Shown here: one piece after another, positions 53,797-62,425 of the stretch
Layout of the letters: every line of letters starts with the position of its first letter
How positions within the stretch are numbered: the first letter of the stretch is position 1
Assembly (NCBI GenBank): GCA_030149815.1
Contig: JASLHI010000015.1
Location: 1-64,000, forward strand
DNA length: 64,000 bases
Direction of reading: 5' to 3'
Source: Aquirhabdus sp.
GTDB taxonomy: Bacteria > Pseudomonadota > Gammaproteobacteria > Pseudomonadales > Moraxellaceae
Notes under the pieces: model-generated
What the model was told of the DNA's origin: nothing
The model's database searches: none
Seen by the model: only the letters and a program-made list of their open reading frames with translations
Program-made: the position numbers and the translations under genes

Positions 53797-54012
53797 AACA
53801 CTCCAAAAACCATTTATGGATTAAATATTTTCATTATCTTTAGATCATATCAATCGTATATGAATCAGTGTGTATCGCAATCTGTATTGCAAAAAATGTT
53901 GCTAAAAAATCATCAAAAGAATGCATCTACTTGAATAAGTCGATAAAGTCATTGGTAAAGGAATATTGATCATCATAAAAATGATCTGAATACTTAGGGT
54001 TTAACCATTATT

Positions 54013-54720
54013 ATGAAGTCATTGAAGCAATTTGAATTACCAGAGAATCGTCATTCAAGTTTATTGATTTGGGTGGTTTTGATCATCATCATGCTGAGTG
54101 GCATCATGTATCTCGGTTTTAAAGTGAATCAAAAACATGCGTTAGATAGTTCCTCTAAAGGTGAGAAACAACTCGCTTCTTCTAATCCACATCATATTGA
54201 AAATACACCTGCGCGTGTATTAGAAATGCTGCAGGCAGAGCAGCTTGCGGGAAGTTTGATTTATAAAACTAAAATTATTTTGCTAGATACAACGTCACAG
54301 GACTCTCCACTGAATCGTGATGCTTTGTGGCAACAAGGACAGAAGCAACTGACTCTCGTTCAGGCGACTGTGAATGTGGCGGTGGATTTAAGTGAACTCA
54401 CGCTACAGAGTGTTACTGGAAAAAATGCGACATCGGTTGTTTTACCTCCTGCACGAATCATGACGACACAGATTGATAGTTTGACCAGCTACGATACAAA
54501 AACAGGTCTACCTTCAACGGTTCAACTCGGTTTATCTATGACGAGTGCGCAAGAGCAAGATGTTGAGTTGCAGATAGAGCATGACTTATGTGCATCAGGC
54601 GTTTTGCAAACCTCTACAGAAGATGCACGTCAGAGAGTTGTCGCATTACTCGCATCTAAACATATTCCAAGGGTTGTCACGACGACAGATCCTGTCTTAT
54701 GCCGGAAGAGTGCAAGCTAA
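54013..54720 (+). CDS. DUF4230-like membrane-anchored protein
   Basis: A 235-residue protein with one N-terminal membrane helix (about 17-38). The likely extracytoplasmic domain has QATVNVAVDLSELTLQSV and VVLPPARIMTTQIDSL, which resemble the DUF4230 pattern (hydrophobic strand, Asp-Leu-Ser, then a Leu-Pro-Pro turn). I do not know a function for this family. Two cysteines (ASGVL region and end) could form a bond. It sits on the plus strand, divergent from the Kef-type gene, and ends 79 bases before a hydrolase. Confidence 0.6.
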   Translation: MKSLKQFELPENRHSSLLIWVVLIIIMLSGIMYLGFKVNQKHALDSSSKGEKQLASSNPHHIENTPARVLEMLQAEQLAGSLIYKTKIILLDTTSQDSPLNRDALWQQGQKQLTLVQATVNVAVDLSELTLQSVTGKNATSVVLPPARIMTTQIDSLTSYDTKTGLPSTVQLGLSMTSAQEQDVELQIEHDLCASGVLQTSTEDARQRVVALLASKHIPRVVTTTDPVLCRKSAS

Positions 54721-54799
54721 TCTTATAGTCGTGTGCTTATGCTAAGCATTCACAGAATGTTTAGTGACTTATCTAGTATCTCGCCAAAGGAGAGGAACA

Positions 54800-55657
54800 A
54801 TGCAATCTGAAGTCAAATACGTCCGTGCGAATGGCTTACGCTTTGGCTATTTTGAACAGGGTCGTGGTCCATTGATTATCTTATTGCATGGTTTTCCTGA
54901 TACGCCGCATACATGGGATCTTATACAGCCACAGCTTGCACAAGCTGGTTATCGTGTGGTCGCACCTTTTATGCGTGGTTATCCGCCAAGTGATCTATCT
55001 GCTAATGAGGACTATGGCGTGCTGACTTTAGGGCAAGATATTGTTGCGTTGATTGAAGCTCTAGGAGAGAAGCAGGCGATTGTGATTGGTCACGATTGGG
55101 GCGCTTTTGCAGCTTATGCAGCTGCTAATCTGAGTCCGCAATCAATCAGTAAACTCGTTGTGATAGCCATTCCGCATCCCAATGCCTTACGGTTTAATTT
55201 GCAGGCCTTAATCAAGACGCATCATTTCTTCGCTTTCCAATTTAGATCTTGGGCAGCCAAACGGTTACGGCGAGATAACATGTCGGAAATCAATGCTATA
55301 TATCATCGTTGGTCGCCGAATTGGCAATTTGGAGAGATGGAACTTGCGCCAGTGAAGGAAACTTTACGAATGCCAAAAGCTCTGGAAAGTGCCTTGGGGT
55401 ATTACTTGAGTTTTAGGCGAGAGGCAATTGGTCGAAAAGGCGCAGCGACACGTCAGTTAATTCGCCAGCAAACTTCAGTTCCCACATTAGCATTTTTTGG
55501 TATGGAAGATGGGGCGTTGGATCAGAGTAGTATTTCGCGGACGCGGAGTTGCTATTCAGGACAATATGAAGTGGTTCGAGTTCCTAAAGTCGGGCATTTT
55601 CTACATCGAGAAATGCCCAACGAGTTTGTTCGCAGGGTGCTCGCGTTTATTCAATAA
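54800..55657 (+). CDS. Alpha/beta hydrolase, epoxide-hydrolase/haloalkane-dehalogenase type
   Basis: A 285-residue hydrolase. The oxyanion segment is LLHGFPDTPHTWDLI, the nucleophile elbow is IGHDWGAFAAY with Asp (not Ser), and the catalytic His region is VPKVGHFLHREMP. The Asp nucleophile places it with epoxide hydrolases or haloalkane dehalogenases. The lid includes LRRDNMSEIN. The ATG at 54800 is preceded by AAAGGAGAGG. The substrate is unknown. Confidence 0.88.
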   Translation: MQSEVKYVRANGLRFGYFEQGRGPLIILLHGFPDTPHTWDLIQPQLAQAGYRVVAPFMRGYPPSDLSANEDYGVLTLGQDIVALIEALGEKQAIVIGHDWGAFAAYAAANLSPQSISKLVVIAIPHPNALRFNLQALIKTHHFFAFQFRSWAAKRLRRDNMSEINAIYHRWSPNWQFGEMELAPVKETLRMPKALESALGYYLSFRREAIGRKGAATRQLIRQQTSVPTLAFFGMEDGALDQSSISRTRSCYSGQYEVVRVPKVGHFLHREMPNEFVRRVLAFIQ

Positions 55658-55672
55658 CTCAAAAGTAAACAC

Positions 55673-56479
55673 TTAGTTTTTCTTTAGTGCTTTTCGATAA
55701 ACCATTCCCGTGACACTGGCAATTACGCTACGCGGTGTCACGCGAGTCAGGAGTAGTTGTGCCTGATTCATTGCGCCCGGAACATGGAAGTTACGGCGAT
55801 GCTGTAGGGAGTAGATGGCTGATTCGGCGCATTGCTCAGGTGTCTGTAGTGCTCCAGTATTCTTGAAGTATTTCAAGTCACTATTTTGCGTCATTTCGGT
55901 ATCAATGCCACCCGGAGCAAATAGCGTCAGACTGATAGGCTTCTTCAGGAGCTCTTGCTGAAGACTGAGGAAGAAGTTGGTTACGAATGCCTTACTGCCT
56001 GCATAAGCGGATTGATACGGCACTGGAACAAGGCTAACCATGCTACTGATTGCCATGATGCCGCCTGATTGATTCTGTGCAATCAAATAGGGAATGAATA
56101 GGTTTGTGAGTTGGACAACACTGCTGACATTCGTTGCAAGTAGGGTTTTAAAACTTTCCCACGAGAGTTCAAGATGCTCACCAAAGAAGGTAATCCCTGC
56201 ATTTAGAATCACTGCATAAATTTGCTGTTGCGTTGTTGCTTCAGTGAAGACGCGTTCGACATCACTTTCTATGGATAGGTCTGCTGCAATCACTTGGCAG
56301 TGTACGTTGTATTGATCTTCTAGCTCGATCTTAATTTTTTCTAGAATTTCGGCACGACGAGCAACTAAAACCAGATTGGCTTGATGATCATGGGCAAGCA
56401 TCCGAGCCATGACAAGTCCGATTCCCGATGAAGCACCTGTGACAACGACCCATTTATTCTTAAAATTCATTGTTTGCAT
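55673..56479 (-). CDS. Short-chain dehydrogenase/reductase (SDR), second copy
   Basis: A 268-residue SDR with the NADP-binding VVTGASSGIGLVMAR, NAG (ILNAGITFFGE), ISSMVSL and the active-site YAGSK. VLVARRAEIL after the second strand favours NADP. It is like YqjQ/DltE-type reductases and is 55% or so different by eye from the SDR at 4259, so they are not recent duplicates. The C-terminal part VTPRSVIASVTGMVYRKALKK is basic. The gene converges with the hydrolase gene, leaving 15 bases. Confidence 0.85.
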   Translation of the reverse strand: MQTMNFKNKWVVVTGASSGIGLVMARMLAHDHQANLVLVARRAEILEKIKIELEDQYNVHCQVIAADLSIESDVERVFTEATTQQQIYAVILNAGITFFGEHLELSWESFKTLLATNVSSVVQLTNLFIPYLIAQNQSGGIMAISSMVSLVPVPYQSAYAGSKAFVTNFFLSLQQELLKKPISLTLFAPGGIDTEMTQNSDLKYFKNTGALQTPEQCAESAIYSLQHRRNFHVPGAMNQAQLLLTRVTPRSVIASVTGMVYRKALKKN

Positions 56480-56563
56480 GGTTAGTTTCAGTTCCCTTTA
56501 TATAAATTGTCGTTTGTTTGAGTCTGTGGTGAGTGGCTATTACTGGCAAATATTCCAATTCAG

Positions 56564-57046
56564 CTATTTGATTAAATCTTGATTGATTCTGTATTCAATA
56601 ATTGAGCATATTATACTTGTTGGCACTGTCACAGCTCCGATTGCAAAAAATCCCCACCAAGTATGAGCCTGTGTTGAGAAGGCAATTATGCTGCCAAGGA
56701 TAATTGACCAAGGTGTACCTGCAAGTCCACCAATAATGATAATTCTAGTCATCGTTTTTCTATTTAAAAAGATTTTATAAGAGATGAGGTCTTTGAAAAA
56801 TTTATCTGTAATCCATGCGGGGATGAAGCCAATAATATATGCACCGATTGTGATTGGAATAAACGATGCAACCATTGCAAGAATATTTCTAAAGTGGATA
56901 TTTTGTCCAAAATGGTCTGTATAAAGGAATCCTATTAAATGTGCATATAAAATAGTTAAAATCGTGGCAATTAGTGGCCCAAAAAGTATGAAGCTATGAG
57001 ATGACTTTGATGAGACGTGAGTTTGATTGTTGCTGTCTATTTTCAT
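56564..57046 (-). CDS. Hypothetical A+T-rich membrane protein
   Basis: A 160-residue protein with about four membrane helices (LFGPLIATILTILYAHLIGFL, FRNILAMVASFIPITIGAYIIGFIP, RIIIIGGLAGTPWSIILGSIIAF and WWGFFAIGAVTVPTSIICSII). I recognise no family. The coding sequence is more A+T-rich than priA next to it. It could be a transferred or fast-evolving gene. It may be translated from ATG at 57046, preceded by a weak site (gaaac region). Confidence 0.6.
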   Translation of the reverse strand: MKIDSNNQTHVSSKSSHSFILFGPLIATILTILYAHLIGFLYTDHFGQNIHFRNILAMVASFIPITIGAYIIGFIPAWITDKFFKDLISYKIFLNRKTMTRIIIIGGLAGTPWSIILGSIIAFSTQAHTWWGFFAIGAVTVPTSIICSIIEYRINQDLIK

Positions 57047-57095
57047 TGTGAGTTTCTGTTATTTATATTCTAGATAATCTAAAAGCAATTAAGTC

Positions 57096-59345
57096 CTAAC
57101 TCAACTCCATCGGATCAATATCCAACGACGCGCGCACCCCACGACGTTCAGGCGTATGCCACAGCGCTGGCCACCAAGTCTCAATCAACTGGTGCAGTAA
57201 ACGTCGATCACGAGTTTGAATCAGCACATGACCTCGAAATACACCAGCGCGTTTTTCCATTGGAGCAGGAATGGGGCCCCAAATTTCTAATGCATTTTTT
57301 GCAATGCCGCGTTCTTCCATCTGTTCTTGAAAAGCGATGATTGCAGCATTTAAAAAGGCTTCAGTTTTAGCGGTACTTGTAGATTCGGCGCGTAATAAAG
57401 TCGCGTGGCGATAGGGTGGAAGTAACGCAGCACGTCTCTCAGCGAGCATCTCCGTAGCGAATGCTTGGTATCCGTGCCGTATTAACGTGATGAGCAGAGG
57501 ATTCTCTGGATAGCGTGTTTGAATTAGCACTTGACCCGCTTTGCTGCCGCGTCCAGCACGTCCAGCAACTTGCATAATGAGTTGTGCCATACGCTCAGGC
57601 GCACGGAAATCCACACTCAGAAACCCACCATCGACATCGATAATCGCCACCAGCGTCACATGTGGAAAATGGTGTCCTTTTGCCAGCATTTGTGTGCCAA
57701 GCAAGATCGCTGCACCTGCTTGATTGGCACGTTGATAAATCTTCTCCCAGCTTCCCACACGACTTGTCGTATCTCGATCGACACGAATGAGTGGCTGATT
57801 GGGGAAGCGCGCAGCCAGAGCTTCTTCTAGTCGTGCTGTACCTGTACCTGTTGGAACGAGATTGACCGATTTGCATGATGGGCATTCTGTCGGTAAACGA
57901 CTCTGATAGCTACAATGATGACAGTGCAAATGTTGTTTAGGTGTGTAATGCACCGTCAGATGGGCGTCACAGCGTGGACAGTCGGCTTGCCAGCCGCATG
58001 CATCGCACAATAAGACTGGCGCAAAGCCGCGACGATTGAGGAAAATTAAGACTTGTTCGTCTGCTTTCAGACGCGCTTCTATGGCGTTGAATAGCTCCAT
58101 GCTGACGCCGCTTTCTCTTTTTTTGCCTCGTAAATCGATCAGATGGATTCGTGCAAAATCAGCTTCGCCAGCGCGTTCAGTGAGTTTTAAATGCAAGAGT
58201 TTCTTTTCATCAGCCAGATGCAGGCACTCTAGTGATGGTGTTGCTGAACCGAGGATTACGGGACATTTTGCATCTGAGCCACGTTTTAATGCGACATCTC
58301 GAGCATGATAGCGGAAGGTATCTTGTTGTTTATAAGAAAGATCGTGTTCTTCATCGATGACGATCATGCCTAAGCGTGGCATTGGTGTGAATACAGCAGA
58401 TCGAGTGCCAATCACAATGCTAGCGACACCTGTTTGCGCGGCTTGCCAAGCGCGTAGTCGTGCCACATCAGTCATATTCGAGTGCAGCATGACGATTTCA
58501 GCATTAAAGCGTGTTCTAAATCGACTGATCGTTTGCGGTGTTAAACCAATTTCAGGAACGAGCACAAGCACTTGTTGACCTGCTTCAAGAACAAGTTCCA
58601 TGGCTTGTAAATAAACTTCAGTTTTACCACTGCCTGTTAGACCATTGAGTAAAATCCCTTGAAACTTACCAATCGCTTTATGGATTTGCGTAATCGCATG
58701 GAGCTGTTCTGCATTGGGCGTGAGTGGCATGTGTGCCAATGTCACAGGATGCGCTTTAAAGTGGCTCGGTTGCATAAATGATTCAACAAAACCACGCTTT
58801 TCCAGTTGTGCTAAAGCACTTCTTTCGACCCCCATGAGCAGTAAAACACTTTCAGGTGCGCCGCGTTCGTCGTGCAGCCTTAGGATTTCAAAGCTCTTTC
58901 TTTGTTTCGGTGATCGCGACAGTTCAGCAATATTTGCAATCGCGGTAGTTCGCCAGTAGCAGGTTAATAAATCTAAAGTTCTTCCTTGTCGTAATAGGGC
59001 AGGTAATGCCGCACTCAATACTTCGCCAATTGGATAGTGATAATAGCTTGCCGCCCAAAGCAGCAGATTGAGTATCTCCTCTGGAATAATTGGCGTTGTA
59101 TCGATGACTTCGAGAATGGATTTAAGATGATGTGCTTCGCCAGATTCCAGCAAAACAGCATCATTGATGATGCCTTTGGTTTCAAAGCTTGAGGTTTGTA
59201 ATACGACGCCAATTAGTTCTCTAGATCCAAACGGTACGCGCACACGACAACCTGCCGTTGGAATTGCAAAATCATTCGGCAGGAGATAGTCAAATAATTC
59301 AAACAACGGTACAGGTACGGCGACCTGTACGAGATAAGAATTCAT
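57096..59345 (-). CDS. priA: Primosomal protein N' (PriA helicase)
   Basis: Replication-restart helicase of 749 residues. An N-terminal DNA-binding part (PLFELFDYLLPNDF) leads to the helicase. Walker A GLTGSGKTEVYLQ is near 232-244 and DEEHDLSYKQQ near 330. The zinc region (about 445-495) has CDACGWQADCPRCD and CHHCSYQ..CPSC, and the C-terminal helicase domain carries GTQMLAKGHHFPHVTLV. It has the normal length. The expected PriB/PriC partners are not in the window. Confidence 0.96.
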   Translation of the reverse strand: MNSYLVQVAVPVPLFELFDYLLPNDFAIPTAGCRVRVPFGSRELIGVVLQTSSFETKGIINDAVLLESGEAHHLKSILEVIDTTPIIPEEILNLLLWAASYYHYPIGEVLSAALPALLRQGRTLDLLTCYWRTTAIANIAELSRSPKQRKSFEILRLHDERGAPESVLLLMGVERSALAQLEKRGFVESFMQPSHFKAHPVTLAHMPLTPNAEQLHAITQIHKAIGKFQGILLNGLTGSGKTEVYLQAMELVLEAGQQVLVLVPEIGLTPQTISRFRTRFNAEIVMLHSNMTDVARLRAWQAAQTGVASIVIGTRSAVFTPMPRLGMIVIDEEHDLSYKQQDTFRYHARDVALKRGSDAKCPVILGSATPSLECLHLADEKKLLHLKLTERAGEADFARIHLIDLRGKKRESGVSMELFNAIEARLKADEQVLIFLNRRGFAPVLLCDACGWQADCPRCDAHLTVHYTPKQHLHCHHCSYQSRLPTECPSCKSVNLVPTGTGTARLEEALAARFPNQPLIRVDRDTTSRVGSWEKIYQRANQAGAAILLGTQMLAKGHHFPHVTLVAIIDVDGGFLSVDFRAPERMAQLIMQVAGRAGRGSKAGQVLIQTRYPENPLLITLIRHGYQAFATEMLAERRAALLPPYRHATLLRAESTSTAKTEAFLNAAIIAFQEQMEERGIAKNALEIWGPIPAPMEKRAGVFRGHVLIQTRDRRLLHQLIETWWPALWHTPERRGVRASLDIDPMELS

Positions 59346-59383
59346 GCGCGCTGAGAAGACGTAATCTTGTTGTGCTTGTCGAA

Positions 59384-59764
59384 TTAGCCAGCCAAAACCA
59401 TCACGCCATCCATTTCTACCAAAGCACCGCGTGGCAGGCTTGCAACGCCTAATGCGGCACGTGCTGGGTAAGGTTCAGCGAAGTATTCGCCCATGATTTG
59501 ATTAACCAATTGGAAGTTAGCTAAGTCAATCAAGAAAATATTGATTTTTGCGATATCCGCTAATGAACCATCCGCTGCTTCGCAAACTGCTTTAACGTTA
59601 TCAAATACACGGCGGATTTGTGCTTCGATACCCTCTACAAGCTGCATGCTTTGTGGGTCTAAGCCAATCTGACCTGACAAATAAACTGTATTTCCAGTTT
59701 GGATCGCTTGTGAATAAGTACCGATAGCAGCAGGTGCATTTGCAGTATGAATAACGCGGCGCAT
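59384..59764 (-). CDS. ridA: RidA enamine/imine deaminase (second copy)
   Basis: A 126-residue protein that hydrolyses 2-aminoacrylate-type intermediates. The sequence MRRVIHTANAPAAIGTYSQAIQTG, VYLSGQIGLDPQSMQLVEG and EPYPARAALGVASLPRGALVEMDGVMV is the canonical RidA type, with the active-site Arg in YPARAALGV. The ATG at 59764 is preceded by AGGAAAA and preferred over an upstream in-frame start. It lies 38 bases from the priA start on the same strand. Confidence 0.94.
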   Translation of the reverse strand: MRRVIHTANAPAAIGTYSQAIQTGNTVYLSGQIGLDPQSMQLVEGIEAQIRRVFDNVKAVCEAADGSLADIAKINIFLIDLANFQLVNQIMGEYFAEPYPARAALGVASLPRGALVEMDGVMVLAG

Positions 59765-59941
59765 AGCATTTTTCCTATAAAATAAAACGAGCAGAAAATG
59801 TGTGTGAATGTGGAGTGTATCGTGATTCATCCATGTTTGTGGATTTTAACCTTCCATGAAATCATACATGATGCGGTGAGATTTGATTTTTATAAAAATC
59901 AGCAGATCTTGAAGTCTACTTCGAATTCATCCCGATATTTT

Positions 59942-60583
59942 TTATCCTCGACCATTTTCTTCATCGAGTAATCGTTCATCCGCACTACGTCCAAATAATG
60001 CGAGAAAGTTCAAGTTTGCCTGTAATACGAGTTGGTCTTCTCTAAGCTGTGCGCGATTAATTTCTACACGACGAAGAACACGCATGACTTTTGGGCGGTG
60101 AGCAAGCCAACGTTCTAGATTGAGATGAAGTAGATTACTGCGAACGGTAATAATACCAAGGCGACTTAAAATATCTGCAAGCGGATCAATGCCTTTAAAG
60201 CGATAAAACCACATGGCAAATTGGAATGCGATTTTTTTGGTCCACTTATTGAAGTCAATCTGAACGACTTGAGTGCCATTTTTTTGTTCGAAAACAAGTT
60301 CTTGAGTCTCTCTATTGAGATGAAGTTGTATTAAATACAAATCAACATAGAGCTGAGCATTAACGCCTTTAAACTCAATTGTTGCAAATAAGCGCAACCA
60401 ACCATCAAAAATATCCGCATGAAGATCTTTAATTTGATCGACATTTTCTGTGACATAGCGCTCAATGAAATCATTGAGTAGCTTTTGTGATAAAGGAAGC
60501 TCGCGTTCTTCTTCGATCAATTCTTCAGCTTTCTGGTAAAAGTCTTGGACGCCAGTTACCAGTCGTTGGAAAAAATTTTGCAT
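59942..60583 (-). CDS. Conserved hypothetical cytoplasmic protein
   Basis: A 213-residue protein with no signal peptide or membrane helix. The N-terminal 45 residues are charged and helical (QNFFQRLVTGVQDFYQKAEELIEEERELPLSQKLL spans 2-36). A middle region of mixed strand and helix (LFATIEFKGVNAQLYVDLYLIQLHL) follows, and the C-terminus is acidic (DERLLDEENGRG). I do not recognise a domain. Neighbours (ridA, TonB) give no functional clue. It is likely real given its codon use and length. Confidence 0.6.
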   Translation of the reverse strand: MQNFFQRLVTGVQDFYQKAEELIEEERELPLSQKLLNDFIERYVTENVDQIKDLHADIFDGWLRLFATIEFKGVNAQLYVDLYLIQLHLNRETQELVFEQKNGTQVVQIDFNKWTKKIAFQFAMWFYRFKGIDPLADILSRLGIITVRSNLLHLNLERWLAHRPKVMRVLRRVEINRAQLREDQLVLQANLNFLALFGRSADERLLDEENGRG

Positions 60584-60820
60584 AAGACGCTCTTAATCAA
60601 TCCTTCTTTATCTCGACGTTTGAAATATCAACGTCTGTTTGTCATAGTGTTGTTGCGTAATTCATGTTTGGTTTAATTTTACATGGTATGATTTTACACA
60701 TTAGTATGCGTTTGTGAGTGTAGATTCGCTTAAAAATCTCTAATAGTCGTAATGTCGCCTATATTAATGTCAAATCATGCATTCCTATGCAAAATTTTTA
60801 AATAGAATCGAAATTCAATC

Positions 60821-61762
60821 ATGGACGAGCTGCAAGTAAACCGTTTTTATGCATGGATGCCCATTTCAATGGCGTGGCAAAAAATTTCTCAATGGATACA
60901 CACATGTCGTTCTGACCGTGTTCTCGCAATATCTGTCTTGTTGGCGGTGACGCTGCATGTCATTTTAATTTTTGGCATCACCTTTGTTGCACCCAGTGAT
61001 AAGCAAGAAGTGATGAAAGATATTGCACTGGCTGTGACCGATTCAAAAGAAAAGAATCCAGATGCTGATTATCTAGCACAAGCGAACCAACAAGGTTCGG
61101 GTGTTTTACGTTCCGCACATCGCTTAACAAGTCTGATGCAGAATCAAAATCAGAATCAGGAAGTACATGAACAAAACGTGACGATTCAGATTGTTCAGCA
61201 GAAATTAGACCCAGAAGAAGCGAGTGAAGCGGGTGAGCGTACTCTCACGAGTGCTGAGAGTTGGAGCGTCCAAAAACAAGATGAAAAGAATCGTCGTGCA
61301 CATCAGATGCGTAAGCAACAAGAGCGACAAGCCTCTACCGCGTCTATGATTGCAACGTTAGAAGCGCAATATGCGACTCAAAAACAAGAGTATAGCCGTA
61401 CAACCAATATTCATACGGTAGACAGTATTTCGACACGCGCTGATCCAAGCGCAGTTTATATGAATCAATTTCGCCGTAAGGTGGAGAGGGCTGGGAATGG
61501 CAACTATCCCATCGAAGCCAGAAGTCGTGGACTCAAAGGTGATGTTCGTTTAATGGTCATTTTAGAGCGTGATGGTTCCATTCGTGCGATTCGGTTGATG
61601 CAGACTTCGGGATACCATATTTTGGATGAGGCGGCGAAAGCATCAGTGAGACGCGGTGCGCCTTATGGTCATTTTGATGCGGCGATGAAAGGATATAGTC
61701 AGCTTCATATTATCCGAACATGGCGTTTTTCAGATCAAGATGAGCTTGAGGTTGGGAATTAA
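60821..61762 (+). CDS. TonB-family energy transducer
   Basis: A 313-residue protein with one N-terminal membrane helix (about 35-57, VLAISVLLAVTLHVILIFGIT) with the TonB-like His in the middle. A long periplasmic spacer (about 70-215) is rich in Gln, Glu, Lys and Asn instead of the usual Pro-Lys/Pro-Glu repeats. The TonB C-terminal domain (about 220-310) has YPIEARSRGLKGDVRLMVIL and AKASVRRGAPYGHF. ExbB/ExbD are not adjacent. It probably energises outer-membrane receptors, or acts as a TonB variant. Confidence 0.87.
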   Translation: MDELQVNRFYAWMPISMAWQKISQWIHTCRSDRVLAISVLLAVTLHVILIFGITFVAPSDKQEVMKDIALAVTDSKEKNPDADYLAQANQQGSGVLRSAHRLTSLMQNQNQNQEVHEQNVTIQIVQQKLDPEEASEAGERTLTSAESWSVQKQDEKNRRAHQMRKQQERQASTASMIATLEAQYATQKQEYSRTTNIHTVDSISTRADPSAVYMNQFRRKVERAGNGNYPIEARSRGLKGDVRLMVILERDGSIRAIRLMQTSGYHILDEAAKASVRRGAPYGHFDAAMKGYSQLHIIRTWRFSDQDELEVGN

Positions 61763-61780
61763 GGCTTTGTTGTAAATCAA

Positions 61781-61810
61781 GGGGGAAACAGAGTTCACCC
61801 CTACGATATT
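61781..61810. repeat. Partial REP-like arm after the TonB-family gene
   Basis: AAGGGGGAAACAGAGTTCACC followed by cctacgatatt resembles the right arms at 8111-8142 and 51449-51479. It overlaps the spacer between the TonB-family gene and ybeY. Confidence 0.45.
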
Positions 61811-61845
61811 AGGTATGATCAAGCAATTTGTATTAATAAATAAAA

Positions 61846-62412
61846 TCAGCGATCTGCATACGGATCGCTAAATCCTAAAGCCTGCATGATCTCAATTTCT
61901 AAACTTTCCATGATGACCGCATCTTCATCACTGATCTCATGGTCATAACCCAATAAATGTAATATGCCATGCACGACGAGATGCGCAAAATGCTCTTGTG
62001 CGGTTTTGCCTTGTTCATCCGCTTCTTGCAAGATGACAGGTAGGCAAATCACTAAATCTCCCAGTGGTTTATTCGGGAGAAATTCTAAGATTTCCTTTGG
62101 AATATCAGAAGGAAATGATAATACATTGGTTGGTTTTGCTTTATTGCGATAATTAAAATTTAAGAATTGGCTTTCTTCAAGATCCGCAATCCGAATCGTG
62201 ACTTCACACTTTCGTTTTTTCTTAATTCCGGTGGTTGCTAGCGTTTCCCAAATCCAAACATGTAAATCACGTTTGCGGATCTCGAGCAGCGTTGAATGGC
62301 AAACCTGTTGTAATTGGATTTGCAATTTCTTTTGGCGACGTTTGCTTTTTTGACTGTCTTTACGACTGATCTTGCTACTTTTTTTGAGCTCTGATTTTTT
62401 ACTGGATTTCAT
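61846..62412 (-). CDS. ybeY: Endoribonuclease YbeY (rRNA maturation factor)
   Basis: A 188-residue metal-dependent RNase involved in 16S rRNA 3'-end maturation and quality control. The metal site is HLVVHGILHLLGYDHE. Upstream is NFNYRNKAKPTNVLSFP, a conserved block. The first 35 residues are unusual and very Lys/Ser-rich (MKSSKKSELKKSSKISRKD), which could be an RNA-binding extension or a wrongly chosen start. No internal ATG gives a more typical start. It is 13 bases after phoH and therefore co-transcribed. Confidence 0.93.
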   Translation of the reverse strand: MKSSKKSELKKSSKISRKDSQKSKRRQKKLQIQLQQVCHSTLLEIRKRDLHVWIWETLATTGIKKKRKCEVTIRIADLEESQFLNFNYRNKAKPTNVLSFPSDIPKEILEFLPNKPLGDLVICLPVILQEADEQGKTAQEHFAHLVVHGILHLLGYDHEISDEDAVIMESLEIEIMQALGFSDPYADR

Positions 62413-62425
62413 AACGTCGCTTTGA

